Source: CBDIDH01 sp965277595 | Lineage (GTDB): Bacteria; Planctomycetota; Planctomycetia; Isosphaerales; Isosphaeraceae | DNA: 64,000 nt | Reading direction: 5' to 3' | NCBI GenBank assembly: GCA_965277595.1 | Contig: CBDIDH010000002.1 | Location: 2,046,001 to 2,110,000 of the forward strand | Part shown: positions 32,786 to 41,717 of the stretch, piece by piece | How the letters are laid out: each line of letters starts with the position of its first letter | Numbering within the stretch: position 1 is the stretch's first letter | Translations under genes and position numbers: made by a program | Notes under the pieces: generated by a model | Databases searched by the model: none | Told to the model about the DNA's origin: nothing | What the model saw: only the letters and a program-made list of their open reading frames with translations

Positions 32786-35700
32786 GTGCCCGGGCACGAC
32801 CAATCCAGACGCCGCGTGCATCGCCGCGCGTGGTTCGGGATCATCCTCGTCGCCACGGCCCTGGTCGTCGCGCCGCCGGCTCGCGGCCAGGATGACACCG
32901 GGGCCGCGCCAACCTCGTCCCTCGCCCTCGCTCGCGAGCCCGTGGAACTGGCTGCGCACGGGGTCCGTTGCTGGCAAGTCGGCGGCGACCAGTGGGTCCT
33001 GCTCTCGGGCGAAGCGGCCGTGATGCAAGGGGCCGAGGGGGTTCGCGCCCGCGAGATCATCGTCCGGGTCAGGCCGACGGCCTCACCGAGCGGGACCCGA
33101 TATCAGGTCGACATCTACGCCGAGGGCGTTGTCCCGGTCGCCGGCCAGGCGGCTCGCGATGCCTCGCGGATCAGCTTTCTTGCGGACGCTCCGCCTCGGC
33201 TCAACCCGTATGAGCCGACCGGCCTCGTTCGTCTGGACGGACCTCCGAAAACGTCGGTGATCCTGTCGCGTTCGGGCTTTCTCGACCCGCCGATCAAGCG
33301 GCGGTCGACGCGGAAGCCCGCCGATGCGCTGACGACCCCGCCGACGTTCGAACCAACCCCGACGGCCAGCGCAACCCCCCGTACCGCCTCCGCCTCGCCC
33401 CCGGCCGACGTTGTGGATCTGCCCGATCCTCCGCCCAAACAGGTGGTTGACCCGCAGGTCCAGCAGGCTCAGAACGTGGTCCGGCAAGCCACCCCACGCG
33501 CCGCCGCCTCGGCCGATGGCGACTTGCCGCCGCCGGTTGAGTCGGCACCCGGGGCCGAGGCCGACATGAATACCGGCGCAACCAATCCCGAACCGGCTGC
33601 GCCCAGAATCGCGCAGGCGGGCAATGGCGACTTGCCGCCGCCGGTTGAGTCACTCCCGGGCGTTCGGGCCGAGGACGAACTTCCGCCTCCGGTCGATGCC
33701 GCGCCGCTCGATTCCGCGCCCGTGGTTCCTGTTCTCCCCGGCGAGAACAACGGCCCGGCGACCGATCTTGCCCCGCTTCCCGCGCCCGGCAACGAGAACG
33801 CTCCGGCGCCGCCGTCGGTCCGCGTCCGCGATCCTGAAGGGGACAGCGACAAGGACAAGAAAAAAGAGACGCCCGAGGAAAAGGCCCGCAAGGAACGCGA
33901 ACGCGATCAGTTCACGCCCCTCTTTCCCGGTTCGCAGCGCGTCACGCGGATCTCTCCGCGCGGCAGCGGCCTGATCGTGCAGCGGCTTCCAACCGTCAAC
34001 GGCCTCGATACCGTGATTGCCCGGGGCGGCGTGAACATCGTCACCCGTTCGGGCCAGTTCGGCGAGGTCGATATCTCGGCCGATAGCGCGGTCATCTGGC
34101 GACGACTCGGCGCCGACGGCCGGCCGATCACCACAGGCCCCAACGGTGAAGAGATCGAAGACGCGCACACGGCGATGGAAATCTATCTCGAAGGCAACGT
34201 CGTCCTCCGCCAGGACGAGCGCAAACTCGCCGGCACGGGCGACCAGAAGATCTATCGCGCCAAGCAAGCCTATTACGACGCTCTTTACGACCGGTTCATC
34301 GGCCTTGATGCCGAGCTTGGCATGTTCGCCCCCGGCCTGATCGCGCCGGTGACCGTCAAGTCGCCGCGGATCGAGCAATACCGGCCGCTTACCCAGTCGG
34401 CCACCGGCGCCTGGACGTACGGATTTGAAGAGATTCGCGCCCAGACTACGATGACGACCGGCAGCCGATTTCCGAAGCCCGGCTACCGGATCAACAGCAA
34501 GTCGATCGACATCACCCGGGTCAAGAGCAAGCTCACCAAGCCGAACACAAACCGGGTCGCCCCCGAAGAGGTTGACCCCGACGCTCCCGAAGACCCCAAC
34601 CCCCCCGAAGACACCACCTGGCGGATCGACGCGCGCCAGAACGTGTTTCGGATGGGACGCGTGCCCGTCTTCTACTGGCCGAGAGTCCTTCTCGACGCCG
34701 AGGACATCGAGCCGCCGCTCCGGCAGTTCGCCTTCCGGACCAACAATTACTTCGGCCAGCAGGCGCTTCTTGACTTCAACGGCTTCCGCCTCATCGGCGT
34801 CAAGCGGCCCAAGTACATTGACCTCTGGAACGTCGACGTTGACTACCTGAGCGCCCGAAGTAAGCGCTTCCCCGCGCTCGGGACCGAGATCGGCTGGACC
34901 GGCGATGACCTCTTCAACAACATCGCCGATCCCTACAAGACGACCAAGGGCATGGCCCCGTCGATTACCAAGGACTATTTCGGCTACTTCGACATCTGGG
35001 GCCTTTACGACGAGGGCCGAGACATCCTCGGCACCGGTCCCGCCATCGAGACCAAGGACCCGGCGCTCGGCAAGTTTGGCTTCCAGCGCGGAATCACCTC
35101 GACCGACACGGCTCTGAACGGCGTTCCCGCGTTCACGAACCCTCGGGGCCGAGTCAATTTCCGCCACATGCAGCGGTTCCTTCCCGACGACGAGGATCAC
35201 CTTTACGAAGACCTTCGGCTTCAGCTTGAAGTCGGCACCTATTCCGATCGTTACTTCCTTGAAGAATACTACAAGCGTCTTTTTGACATCGGCGCCGATC
35301 AGGAAACCGTCCTGTATGGCATCCGTCAAAAGGAAAACTGGGCCTACTCAATCTGGACCGAGGCCAACCTCCAGAACTGGGAGACCGAAACCCAGTGGCT
35401 CCCCAAGCTTGACTATTACCGGATTGGCGACTCGCTGCTTGGCGACCGTCTGACCTACTTCCAGCACTCCGGGGTTGACTACGCCAACACCCACACCGCC
35501 TCGGAAGTGAATAACCCGAACATCTTCGCCTTTCTGCCGTATGACCCGATCTCCAACACGAGCGGCACCCTCAAGACCGGCCGCGCCTACACGAACCACG
35601 AAATTGACTTCAAGCTAAACCTCGGCGACGTCGTCCGGGTCGTCCCTTACCTTCAAGGGCAGGCGGTCGGCTGGAACAACCAGATCGCCGGCAACGAGGT

Positions 35701-36685
35701 CGGCCGCGTCTGGGGAGCCTATGGCATCCGGGCCGACATGACCGCCTCGCGTCCTTATCCAACCGTTCAGAGCGAGCTTTTCAACGTCCACGGCCTGAAT
35801 CACAAGATCAACTTCGAGGCCGACTACCGCAACGCCGTCTCGAACGTGAACCTCGACCAGATCGGCGTCCAGGACGACCTGGACGACAACACCTATGAGA
35901 CCGTCCGCCGTTACTTCGCTCTGACGAATTACTCCGGCGGCATCCTGCCGATGCAGTACGACCCTCGTCACTTGATCCTGCGCCGGACCCTCTCGCCGAT
36001 CACTGGTACGACCGACGTTCAGGGCACGATGGAAACCCTTCACCTTGGCATTCACCAGCGCCTTCAGACCAAGCGCGGCCCTGAAGGACGTCGGCGGATC
36101 ATCGATTACATGACTCTCGACCTCGACACCACATACTTTCCTAACGCGACGCGCGACAACTTCGGCAAGCCCTTCGGGCAGAACATGTATAACTGGCAAT
36201 GGTTTGTCGGCGACCGGACGAGTTTTACCTCTTACGGCTGGTTTGAGTTTTTCGACATCACCGGCAACCCGATTTACAAGACGAACACGAACCGGAACAA
36301 CAATCCGTTCGGGCTCAACATGATCACCACCGGTTTCTCGCTGAGCCGACCCCCGCGCGGGAGCGTCTTCCTTGGCTACTCGATCATCAACACCGGGCCG
36401 ATCAACACCTCGGCCCCAACCACGACGGCGAGCTACTGGCTCAGCCCCAAGTGGTACGGAACAACCTCGCTGATGTACGACTTCGGCAACCGTATCCTCC
36501 TCGCCGCCTCCGGTTCTCTGACCCGGATCGGCGCGGACTATTTGTCCTCGGTCGGCCTCACGGTTGATCCCCAGCGTCAGAGTTACATGTTTACCTTCCA
36601 GGTCTCGCCCCGGATCAGTCCGAACCTGAGACTTGGCTCCAGCAACATGGCTTCGTTTGACGCCCGATACGCGCCGACGCAGTAA
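32786..36685 (+). CDS. LptD/OstA-like outer-membrane protein with fused LptA-like segments
   Basis: 1299 aa from GTG 32786 behind AGGGAGGAG. A signal peptide (AWFGIILVATALVVAPPARG) is followed by an OstA/LptA-like beta segment (LLSGEAAVMQGAEGVRAREI). Next comes a ~200-residue Pro-rich linker with the repeated phrase GDLPPPVES, and a second OstA-like segment (RGGVNIVTRSGQFGEVDISA). The C-terminal ~700 residues begin DARQNVFRMGRVPVFYWPRV, the typical LptD turn into the beta-barrel, and are rich in alternating aromatic strands. LptD inserts lipopolysaccharide into the outer membrane. The role here is inferred from architecture. The Pro-rich insert is unusual. Confidence 0.75.
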   Translation: MPGHDQSRRRVHRRAWFGIILVATALVVAPPARGQDDTGAAPTSSLALAREPVELAAHGVRCWQVGGDQWVLLSGEAAVMQGAEGVRAREIIVRVRPTASPSGTRYQVDIYAEGVVPVAGQAARDASRISFLADAPPRLNPYEPTGLVRLDGPPKTSVILSRSGFLDPPIKRRSTRKPADALTTPPTFEPTPTASATPRTASASPPADVVDLPDPPPKQVVDPQVQQAQNVVRQATPRAAASADGDLPPPVESAPGAEADMNTGATNPEPAAPRIAQAGNGDLPPPVESLPGVRAEDELPPPVDAAPLDSAPVVPVLPGENNGPATDLAPLPAPGNENAPAPPSVRVRDPEGDSDKDKKKETPEEKARKERERDQFTPLFPGSQRVTRISPRGSGLIVQRLPTVNGLDTVIARGGVNIVTRSGQFGEVDISADSAVIWRRLGADGRPITTGPNGEEIEDAHTAMEIYLEGNVVLRQDERKLAGTGDQKIYRAKQAYYDALYDRFIGLDAELGMFAPGLIAPVTVKSPRIEQYRPLTQSATGAWTYGFEEIRAQTTMTTGSRFPKPGYRINSKSIDITRVKSKLTKPNTNRVAPEEVDPDAPEDPNPPEDTTWRIDARQNVFRMGRVPVFYWPRVLLDAEDIEPPLRQFAFRTNNYFGQQALLDFNGFRLIGVKRPKYIDLWNVDVDYLSARSKRFPALGTEIGWTGDDLFNNIADPYKTTKGMAPSITKDYFGYFDIWGLYDEGRDILGTGPAIETKDPALGKFGFQRGITSTDTALNGVPAFTNPRGRVNFRHMQRFLPDDEDHLYEDLRLQLEVGTYSDRYFLEEYYKRLFDIGADQETVLYGIRQKENWAYSIWTEANLQNWETETQWLPKLDYYRIGDSLLGDRLTYFQHSGVDYANTHTASEVNNPNIFAFLPYDPISNTSGTLKTGRAYTNHEIDFKLNLGDVVRVVPYLQGQAVGWNNQIAGNEVGRVWGAYGIRADMTASRPYPTVQSELFNVHGLNHKINFEADYRNAVSNVNLDQIGVQDDLDDNTYETVRRYFALTNYSGGILPMQYDPRHLILRRTLSPITGTTDVQGTMETLHLGIHQRLQTKRGPEGRRRIIDYMTLDLDTTYFPNATRDNFGKPFGQNMYNWQWFVGDRTSFTSYGWFEFFDITGNPIYKTNTNRNNNPFGLNMITTGFSLSRPPRGSVFLGYSIINTGPINTSAPTTTASYWLSPKWYGTTSLMYDFGNRILLAASGSLTRIGADYLSSVGLTVDPQRQSYMFTFQVSPRISPNLRLGSSNMASFDARYAPTQ

Positions 36686-36836
36686 CCGGTTCTCACGATC
36701 ATGAGACGCACCCTGGACCGCGGACCGAAAATCAATCGGGCGATGGCGTCCCGAAGTTCCATCCACGGTTTCCGGTTTCCGGTCAATCGCGACGGACGGA
36801 ACCTACTGCTTTGACCCGACGGAGTTTCGACCTCAA

Positions 36837-37334
36837 ATGCACCCTGAACCAGACCAGCCCCACGGGCTTTATGAGGTCCCAGGCGCGGACGAACTTTGCC
36901 TCGAACAGTTCGAAGAACCCCCCTGGACCCCGCGCGCCGGGCGTCGCGGCTCCAAGGAGAAGTTCGCGGCCGGGATGCGTGGCATCAAATACGCCATCCG
37001 GGGCGATTCCAGCTTTTTTGCTCATGCCTATCGAGGCACCCTGATTGCCCTGACCGCCGCGGTCCTCAGTGTCGACCCGCTCGGCTGGTGCCTTTTGATC
37101 ATCTCCGCCTGCCTGGTTCTTCTTGCCGAACTGACGCATAGCGCCGTGGACACGCTGGCCCGCGCCGCGGGCGATCCGGATTCGCCCCCCTTGCGCGTTG
37201 CCCGCGAGATCGCCGCCGGCGGCGTGGTTGTCGCGGCGGTTGCCTCGGGGTTCCTCACCGGGATCGTCCTCGTCGTCAAGTTTGGCGAGCTCTTCGGCTG
37301 GTGGGCCAAGCACGCGGCGGCTGTCGTTCAATAG
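36837..37334 (+). CDS. DgkA-like diacylglycerol/undecaprenol kinase homologue, degenerate active site
   Basis: 165 aa. After a ~40-residue hydrophilic N-terminus, KFAAGMRGIKYAIRGDSSFFAHAYRG and three membrane helices match the trimeric DgkA fold. The usual E-x-x-N-(T/S)-A-I-E catalytic stretch reads ELTHSAVD: the first Glu is kept, the Asn is His and the second Glu is Asp. The early metal-binding Glu is also missing. It may be a diverged kinase or an inactive relative. It follows the LptD-like gene, and both concern the envelope. Confidence 0.65.
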   Translation: MHPEPDQPHGLYEVPGADELCLEQFEEPPWTPRAGRRGSKEKFAAGMRGIKYAIRGDSSFFAHAYRGTLIALTAAVLSVDPLGWCLLIISACLVLLAELTHSAVDTLARAAGDPDSPPLRVAREIAAGGVVVAAVASGFLTGIVLVVKFGELFGWWAKHAAAVVQ

Positions 37335-37354
37335 AGTTGCTGTTCAATCGACCG

Positions 37355-37402
37355 AAGGGCAAAGGACAAAGGATCAAATTTGTCCTTTGCCCTTTGCCCT
37401 TC
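37355..37402. repeat. Heptad repeat element, family B, perfect small hairpin
   Basis: The left arm is GAAGGGCAAAGGACAAAGG and the right arm TTTGTCCTTTGCCCTTTG followed by CCCTTC. The arms are nearly perfectly complementary with a loop of about 6 nt. It lies between the convergent DgkA-like and molybdopterin-domain genes, where it could act as a bidirectional stem-loop. Confidence 0.88.
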
Positions 37403-37435
37403 AAAATCTCGTCGGCCAGGTTCGGCCCTCTCGGC

Positions 37436-37936
37436 TCAATGGGCCTGCTCGCGCTTCTGGGCCTCGTGAAGGGCGGCATGCGCGGCGTCATCGGCGGGGC
37501 GGGTGTCGCGGCTTCGGCGGACGGTCAGTTCGATCCGGCTCAAATACTTCACGTTCGCGCAGTCGTCTAGTTCCGAGGTATGGCAGGCGGTCGGATCTTT
37601 GACGAGGAAACGCACAGGTCCCCCTTGCGCGACGTCGAGCGGGCGGCCCTCGTATTTGTAAACGACCACCGATTCCGGGCGCACCGCCTGAAGCGGCACC
37701 GAGACGTGAAAATCGTCCTTGTCGGCGTGCAAGGTCAGGTAATTGGCCTCGGGCCGGGGCCGTACCACCTCCAGCAGGGCGTCGAGCGTGACGCCGTCCC
37801 CCTTGCGGCTCGGGTGAAACCGCGAGACGTCAAGCACTCGGCTCGATTCGGGAAGTTGCTCCAGATCGTCGAACCCAAACGCGGTCGGATTCTCAATCGC
37901 ACCTTCCAGTTTCAGCAAGACTGGCTCAACACCCAT
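37436..37936 (-). CDS. Oxidoreductase molybdopterin-binding-domain protein (sulfite-oxidase fold)
   Basis: 166 aa from ATG 37936 (a TTG at 37939 is also in frame). It is recognisable by LKLEGAIENPTAFGFDDLEQLP near the start, a common opening of the SUOX/YedY-type domain, and by GGPVRFLVKD and CANVKYLSRIELT at the end. The domain is short and the usual Mo-ligating Cys is not obvious, so catalysis is uncertain; a Cys occurs in DPTACHTSEL. It starts within 4 nt of the Hsp70 stop, indicating translational coupling. Confidence 0.7.
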   Translation of the reverse strand: MGVEPVLLKLEGAIENPTAFGFDDLEQLPESSRVLDVSRFHPSRKGDGVTLDALLEVVRPRPEANYLTLHADKDDFHVSVPLQAVRPESVVVYKYEGRPLDVAQGGPVRFLVKDPTACHTSELDDCANVKYLSRIELTVRRSRDTRPADDAAHAALHEAQKREQAH

Positions 37937-37939
37937 CAA

Positions 37940-39754
37940 TCAAGACTCCGACGGTTCCCGCACATTGAATTCCAGCTTCCAGCGGCGATCGTCGCGCGTG
38001 CCGTTACACCAGAGTTCCAGCGTCCCCACCTCGTTCAGCTTCGCGTGGAGCCGGACGGCGACCATCTCGCCCGGCTTGCCGTCCTCGGCACCGAGCGCCG
38101 TCTCGACCGGAGCAAACTCCTGGATCTCGTCGGCCGACCACCTCTCAACGACCAGCCCGACCGGATCATCCCGCCGCGTCGTTGAACCCAGGAAGCGGAA
38201 CTCGGCCGGCTCGCCGACGACCAGGCCAAACTCGGGGCCAGGCACGTCGGCCTCGGTCCCCTCTTCCATCCCCATCGGCACCACGCAAAGCGCCTTCAAC
38301 GGCCGCGCGACCCCTGGAACCGCCGGTGCTGACGATTCGACCCCGATGTAATACGACCGCGGCGCCCCGCCTCGAATTCGGACCCCTTTGCCCTGCCGGA
38401 CTTGCCCGTAATAGGCCGCTCCAAAAGCAACCGCCAGGTCCAGGTCGGCCGCCTCCAGCGCGGGGACGGGAGCACCCGCCCAGGCCGATAAGACCTCAAT
38501 AACCCGCCCGCGCATCTCCGACGACTTGAAAACGCCACCATTAAAGAGCACCGCCGAGGGTCTCACGATCGACCCCCCCGTGTGCATCGATCCCGCTTGC
38601 TGACCGAGGAAGCGGGCCAGATGCCTCGTCACGGCCGGATCGGCCGCATAGGGCAAGCCGATCTCGGCCAGACCGACCCGACGTCCCCGCGCGGGCATCT
38701 CCGTCGGTTCGGTTTTCGGCAAGAAGCCGTCGAGCAGGACGCTTGACAGCATCGCGCGGGTCAGTTCCGTCTTCAACGATCCGCCGATGACCTTCGACCC
38801 CCGACCGAGCACCGCGACCGAGACCGTCGCCTTCGCCGGACTGGCGAAGAGCAACTCCTTCGCCGCCCGGCACGAATGACCCAGCCCCACCTTTTGCGCC
38901 GCGTCAAGGCCGTCCATCCCGCCCGGCAAGGTCGCCGCAACCGCATGCGCGAGCGCGAGATCCATGTTATCGCCGCCGAGCAAAATATGCTCGCCGACCG
39001 CCTGCCGGGTCAACGCTAGTTCTCCATCCTGTTCAGTGACGGCAATCAAGGTGAAGTCCGTCGTTCCGCCGCCGACGTCGCAGACGAGCAGGATATCGCC
39101 GACCTTCACCTTCTTCCGCCAGTCGTTTCCTTGCCGGGCGAGCCAGGCATAAAAGGCCGCCTGCGGCTCCTCAAGCAAGGTGACGTGCTCAAGACCCGCC
39201 GCCCGAGCGGCCTCGACCGTCAACTCGCGGGCGACCGCATCAAACGATGCGGGAACAGTGAGCAAGACATCTTGCGCTTCAAGCCGAGCCTGTACGTCCT
39301 TCCCGGCGATCTTCTGGTTCCAGGCGTCGCGGAGATGGACTAGATAGGCGGTTGACGCCTCGACCGGCGAGACCCTGGCAACCTCGTCGGCCCCTCCCCA
39401 GGGCAAGACCGCCGACCGGCGATCAATCGCCGGGTTCGAGAGCCAGCTCTTGGCCGAGTTGACCAGTCGTCCCGGCACCTTCGCCCCGTGATCTCTGGCC
39501 AGAGTTCCGACAACTCGCCCCGCTGGCCCTTTCCACGGCAGGTCTATCGCCCCTTGCGGAAACTCCTTCGCCGCCGGCAGATAGAGAAACGAGGGCAAGA
39601 CCGAGCGTTCGCCGACGTCGTTCAGTCCAACGACCTGCGGCACCGCGAACGCCCGCACCGGCGCCGGGGCGTCGGCGGTTGCCTCCTGGGTGTCGGCATA
39701 CGCCAGGGCACAGTTGGTCGTCCCCAGGTCGATCCCCACGACGTAACGCGACAT
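37940..39754 (-). CDS. Hsp70-family (DnaK-like) protein
   Basis: 604 aa. The ATPase signatures are GIDLGTTNCALAYADT at the N-terminus, LLVCDVGGGTTDFTLIAV in the middle and a weak third signature near VLFNGGVFKS. The C-terminal part is shorter and unlike the DnaK substrate domain (RWKLEFNVRE at the end). This is one of the divergent Hsp70s that in other bacteria sit next to a DUF2760 gene, and a DUF2760 gene does lie upstream on the same strand at 41718, separated by the Fic region. Client and partners are unknown. Confidence 0.88.
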   Translation of the reverse strand: MSRYVVGIDLGTTNCALAYADTQEATADAPAPVRAFAVPQVVGLNDVGERSVLPSFLYLPAAKEFPQGAIDLPWKGPAGRVVGTLARDHGAKVPGRLVNSAKSWLSNPAIDRRSAVLPWGGADEVARVSPVEASTAYLVHLRDAWNQKIAGKDVQARLEAQDVLLTVPASFDAVARELTVEAARAAGLEHVTLLEEPQAAFYAWLARQGNDWRKKVKVGDILLVCDVGGGTTDFTLIAVTEQDGELALTRQAVGEHILLGGDNMDLALAHAVAATLPGGMDGLDAAQKVGLGHSCRAAKELLFASPAKATVSVAVLGRGSKVIGGSLKTELTRAMLSSVLLDGFLPKTEPTEMPARGRRVGLAEIGLPYAADPAVTRHLARFLGQQAGSMHTGGSIVRPSAVLFNGGVFKSSEMRGRVIEVLSAWAGAPVPALEAADLDLAVAFGAAYYGQVRQGKGVRIRGGAPRSYYIGVESSAPAVPGVARPLKALCVVPMGMEEGTEADVPGPEFGLVVGEPAEFRFLGSTTRRDDPVGLVVERWSADEIQEFAPVETALGAEDGKPGEMVAVRLHAKLNEVGTLELWCNGTRDDRRWKLEFNVREPSES

Positions 39755-39950
39755 CGGCCTTCCTCAACGCAACTTGCGCGGATCAAGAGAAGTCGGTGAA
39801 CCGCGTGAACGGTCATTTCGTTGTATTATAACCAAGTCGCCATTGGCTTGGCTTTGTCGCTTTGAGTGCCCTTGAACATTTTTGAGGCGGCATGAACCAG
39901 GATCGGACTGGTGAATTGTCCAGGCAGACAGGAATGGCGGTGCGGTCGGT

Positions 39951-41285
39951 TCAATCCCGGCGACTTAACCTGACCTCAAGATCGTGAACAGGGGAGAAGT
40001 GTAAGGCTTTCCCTCGTTTTTGCTGGGTGAGCAGCCCACGTTCGACCAGATTTAATAAATCTGTACGAGCGGTTTGATAAACGACTCCGTGACTGTTCCG
40101 ATGCGATTCGATCGTATAATGGTGGTCTGGATGTCGAAGGGCGTGGCTGATCAAATCGCGTTGACGGTAGTTAAGCGCGGCGATCCCTTTGAGTTTGCTC
40201 TCAAGAACCCGAAGCTGCTGGGTGCGGGTTTCGACGTAATCTTGAAGCGATTCGATCGCCTTACGTATGATTTCAGAATGATACATAATAAAATATGTTA
40301 AGTTATTGTTATCGGTTTCCGTATAGAGATAGGCCCTGCCATATTTGACTGGCGCCCGCAGGATAATCTCTGAGATTGAGATAAACCCAAAGAGCCAGTA
40401 ACCCTTGTTTAACATCGACCAGTAGAAGAGGGCACGCGCTGTTCTGCCGTTTCCGTCAATGAACGGGTGATCGTAACCGAGCCAGAAATGAAGAATCATC
40501 GAGCGAACGGCTGGGTGGACAAATTCCGTCGAGGCACGGCCATTGGCGAACTCGCACATGAGTTCCATTCGGGCTTCGAGTTCTTGGGCGGTAGGCGGTT
40601 CGTGGAGAATTTCCTCCTCCTGGTTCGTGACGGCAATCGACTCGTCAGGACGGCGGAACCGACCGGCACCAGACGGAGTATCAAGCGTGTCCCTCGTCAC
40701 CATTCGGTGCAACTCGAAGACCAGATCCTTCGTCAGCGGTTCGTTCTTGACGGACGCGATTCTCTGCATTGTCACGTAATTATTTAATATCATCGTCTCG
40801 CTTCGGGTTCTTGGCGGCCTTCCCTCCCGAATCATTTCCTTGGCGACTTCACGTGTCGAGGCGGCCCCTTCCAATTGGCTGGAAGTGATGGCCTCCTCGA
40901 TCAATGACCGGATTATGTATGTGTCTTTGGAATCCGGATTGAGGATTGGTTCCGGAACCTGGACCGCTCCCGCGGCCGAGACGTCGATAAGGTGCAACTC
41001 TTCGGGGAGGGGGTCAACAAGGGAGTAGGTAAATTGAACGCCCTTTTTATCGGTGAGCGGAATCTGACGCTGAGATCCCGACCTCCTGAATCTGAGACCC
41101 CACCACCATTCTTGATGGGAGAGTCCAGACGGCGGAGCCAGATGACGTAATTTATCCCAGTGAATGTATCTCCCTTGGTGCGTGGATGATAGCACAGTCT
41201 GAATGACGAGATCGAATCGATCGGGGTTCGCTATAAGCTCTTTTAGAGTAATATTTTGTAACGGAGAGCTTTGCGGTATCTTCAT
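39951..41285 (-). CDS. Fic-family protein (AMP transferase fold) with wHTH C-terminus
   Basis: 444 aa. The catalytic loop HPFIDGNGRTAR (273-284) matches H-x-F-x-D-G-N-G-R-x-x-R completely. An upstream helix SSQLEG (135-140) fits the inhibitory S-x-x-x-E-G motif of class II Fic proteins, so the enzyme should be auto-inhibited. The last ~80 residues look like a winged helix (HGVVYQTARTDLLNLVERGLL), common in stand-alone Fic regulators. It probably transfers AMP to a protein target. The gene is markedly AT-richer than its surroundings, suggesting acquisition by transfer. CTACTAA repeats and a 40-bp repeat array lie upstream. Confidence 0.9.
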   Translation of the reverse strand: MKIPQSSPLQNITLKELIANPDRFDLVIQTVLSSTHQGRYIHWDKLRHLAPPSGLSHQEWWWGLRFRRSGSQRQIPLTDKKGVQFTYSLVDPLPEELHLIDVSAAGAVQVPEPILNPDSKDTYIIRSLIEEAITSSQLEGAASTREVAKEMIREGRPPRTRSETMILNNYVTMQRIASVKNEPLTKDLVFELHRMVTRDTLDTPSGAGRFRRPDESIAVTNQEEEILHEPPTAQELEARMELMCEFANGRASTEFVHPAVRSMILHFWLGYDHPFIDGNGRTARALFYWSMLNKGYWLFGFISISEIILRAPVKYGRAYLYTETDNNNLTYFIMYHSEIIRKAIESLQDYVETRTQQLRVLESKLKGIAALNYRQRDLISHALRHPDHHYTIESHRNSHGVVYQTARTDLLNLVERGLLTQQKRGKALHFSPVHDLEVRLSRRD

Positions 41286-41308
41286 AAGTCACTACCCCGG
41301 ATGACGAT

Positions 41309-41336
41309 CTACTAATTTTCTACTAACTTCTACTAA
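41309..41336. promoter_or_regulatory. Three phased CTACTAA repeats upstream of fic
   Basis: CTACTAA occurs at 41309, 41320 and 41330, spaced 11 and 10 bp, i.e. once per helical turn, about 24-51 bp upstream of the fic start codon in an AT-rich stretch; TAGTA at 41340 may be an inverted half. This looks like an operator, possibly for the Fic protein's own winged helix. The function is inferred. Confidence 0.55.
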
Positions 41337-41470
41337 TTTAGTATTTGGACCGCCAGTTCTCAATCAATGAGGGGTTTGGAATTTTCCTGACTCCATCGGA
41401 TCGCCGGTTTTCCGGGATCGTTTGGAATCTCTCGGGCCTCGGCAGTTTTTGCCAAACAAACCCCTTGCGT

Positions 41471-41647
41471 GTGTCGCGCGGCGCGACGGAAGCTTTGCGG
41501 TTCAAAGAGAGTGTCGCGCGGCGCGACGGAAGCTTTGCGATTCAAAGAGAGTGTCGCGCGGCGCGACGGAAGCTTTGCGATTCAAAGAGAGTGTCGCGCG
41601 GCGCGACGGAAGCTTTGCGATTCAAAGAGAGTGTCGCGCGGCGCGAC
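41471..41647. repeat. 40-bp tandem repeat array with paired hairpins
   Basis: Four complete 40-bp units (starting 41471, 41511, 41551, 41591) and a 17-bp fifth. Each holds the perfect palindrome GTCGCGC-G-GCGCGAC and then CTTTG-CGATT-CAAAG, so two stem-loops per unit. Units differ at a single base (GCGG versus GCGA in the first). There are no spacers, so it is not CRISPR. A degenerate palindrome, GTCGCCCGGGGCGAT, follows at 41693. Because 40 is not a multiple of 3, reading frames through it cycle between three peptides and are not genes. Confidence 0.93.
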
Positions 41648-41717
41648 ACCCGAGGGAGTTTTCCGGTTTGCCAATCAAACCCAATGGCGGTGTGTCGCCC
41701 GGGGCGATCAATGGGCG

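Noticed and set aside
41471..41647. Possible CRISPR array
   Set aside because: The 40-bp units are directly adjacent with no unique spacers and no cas genes in the window.
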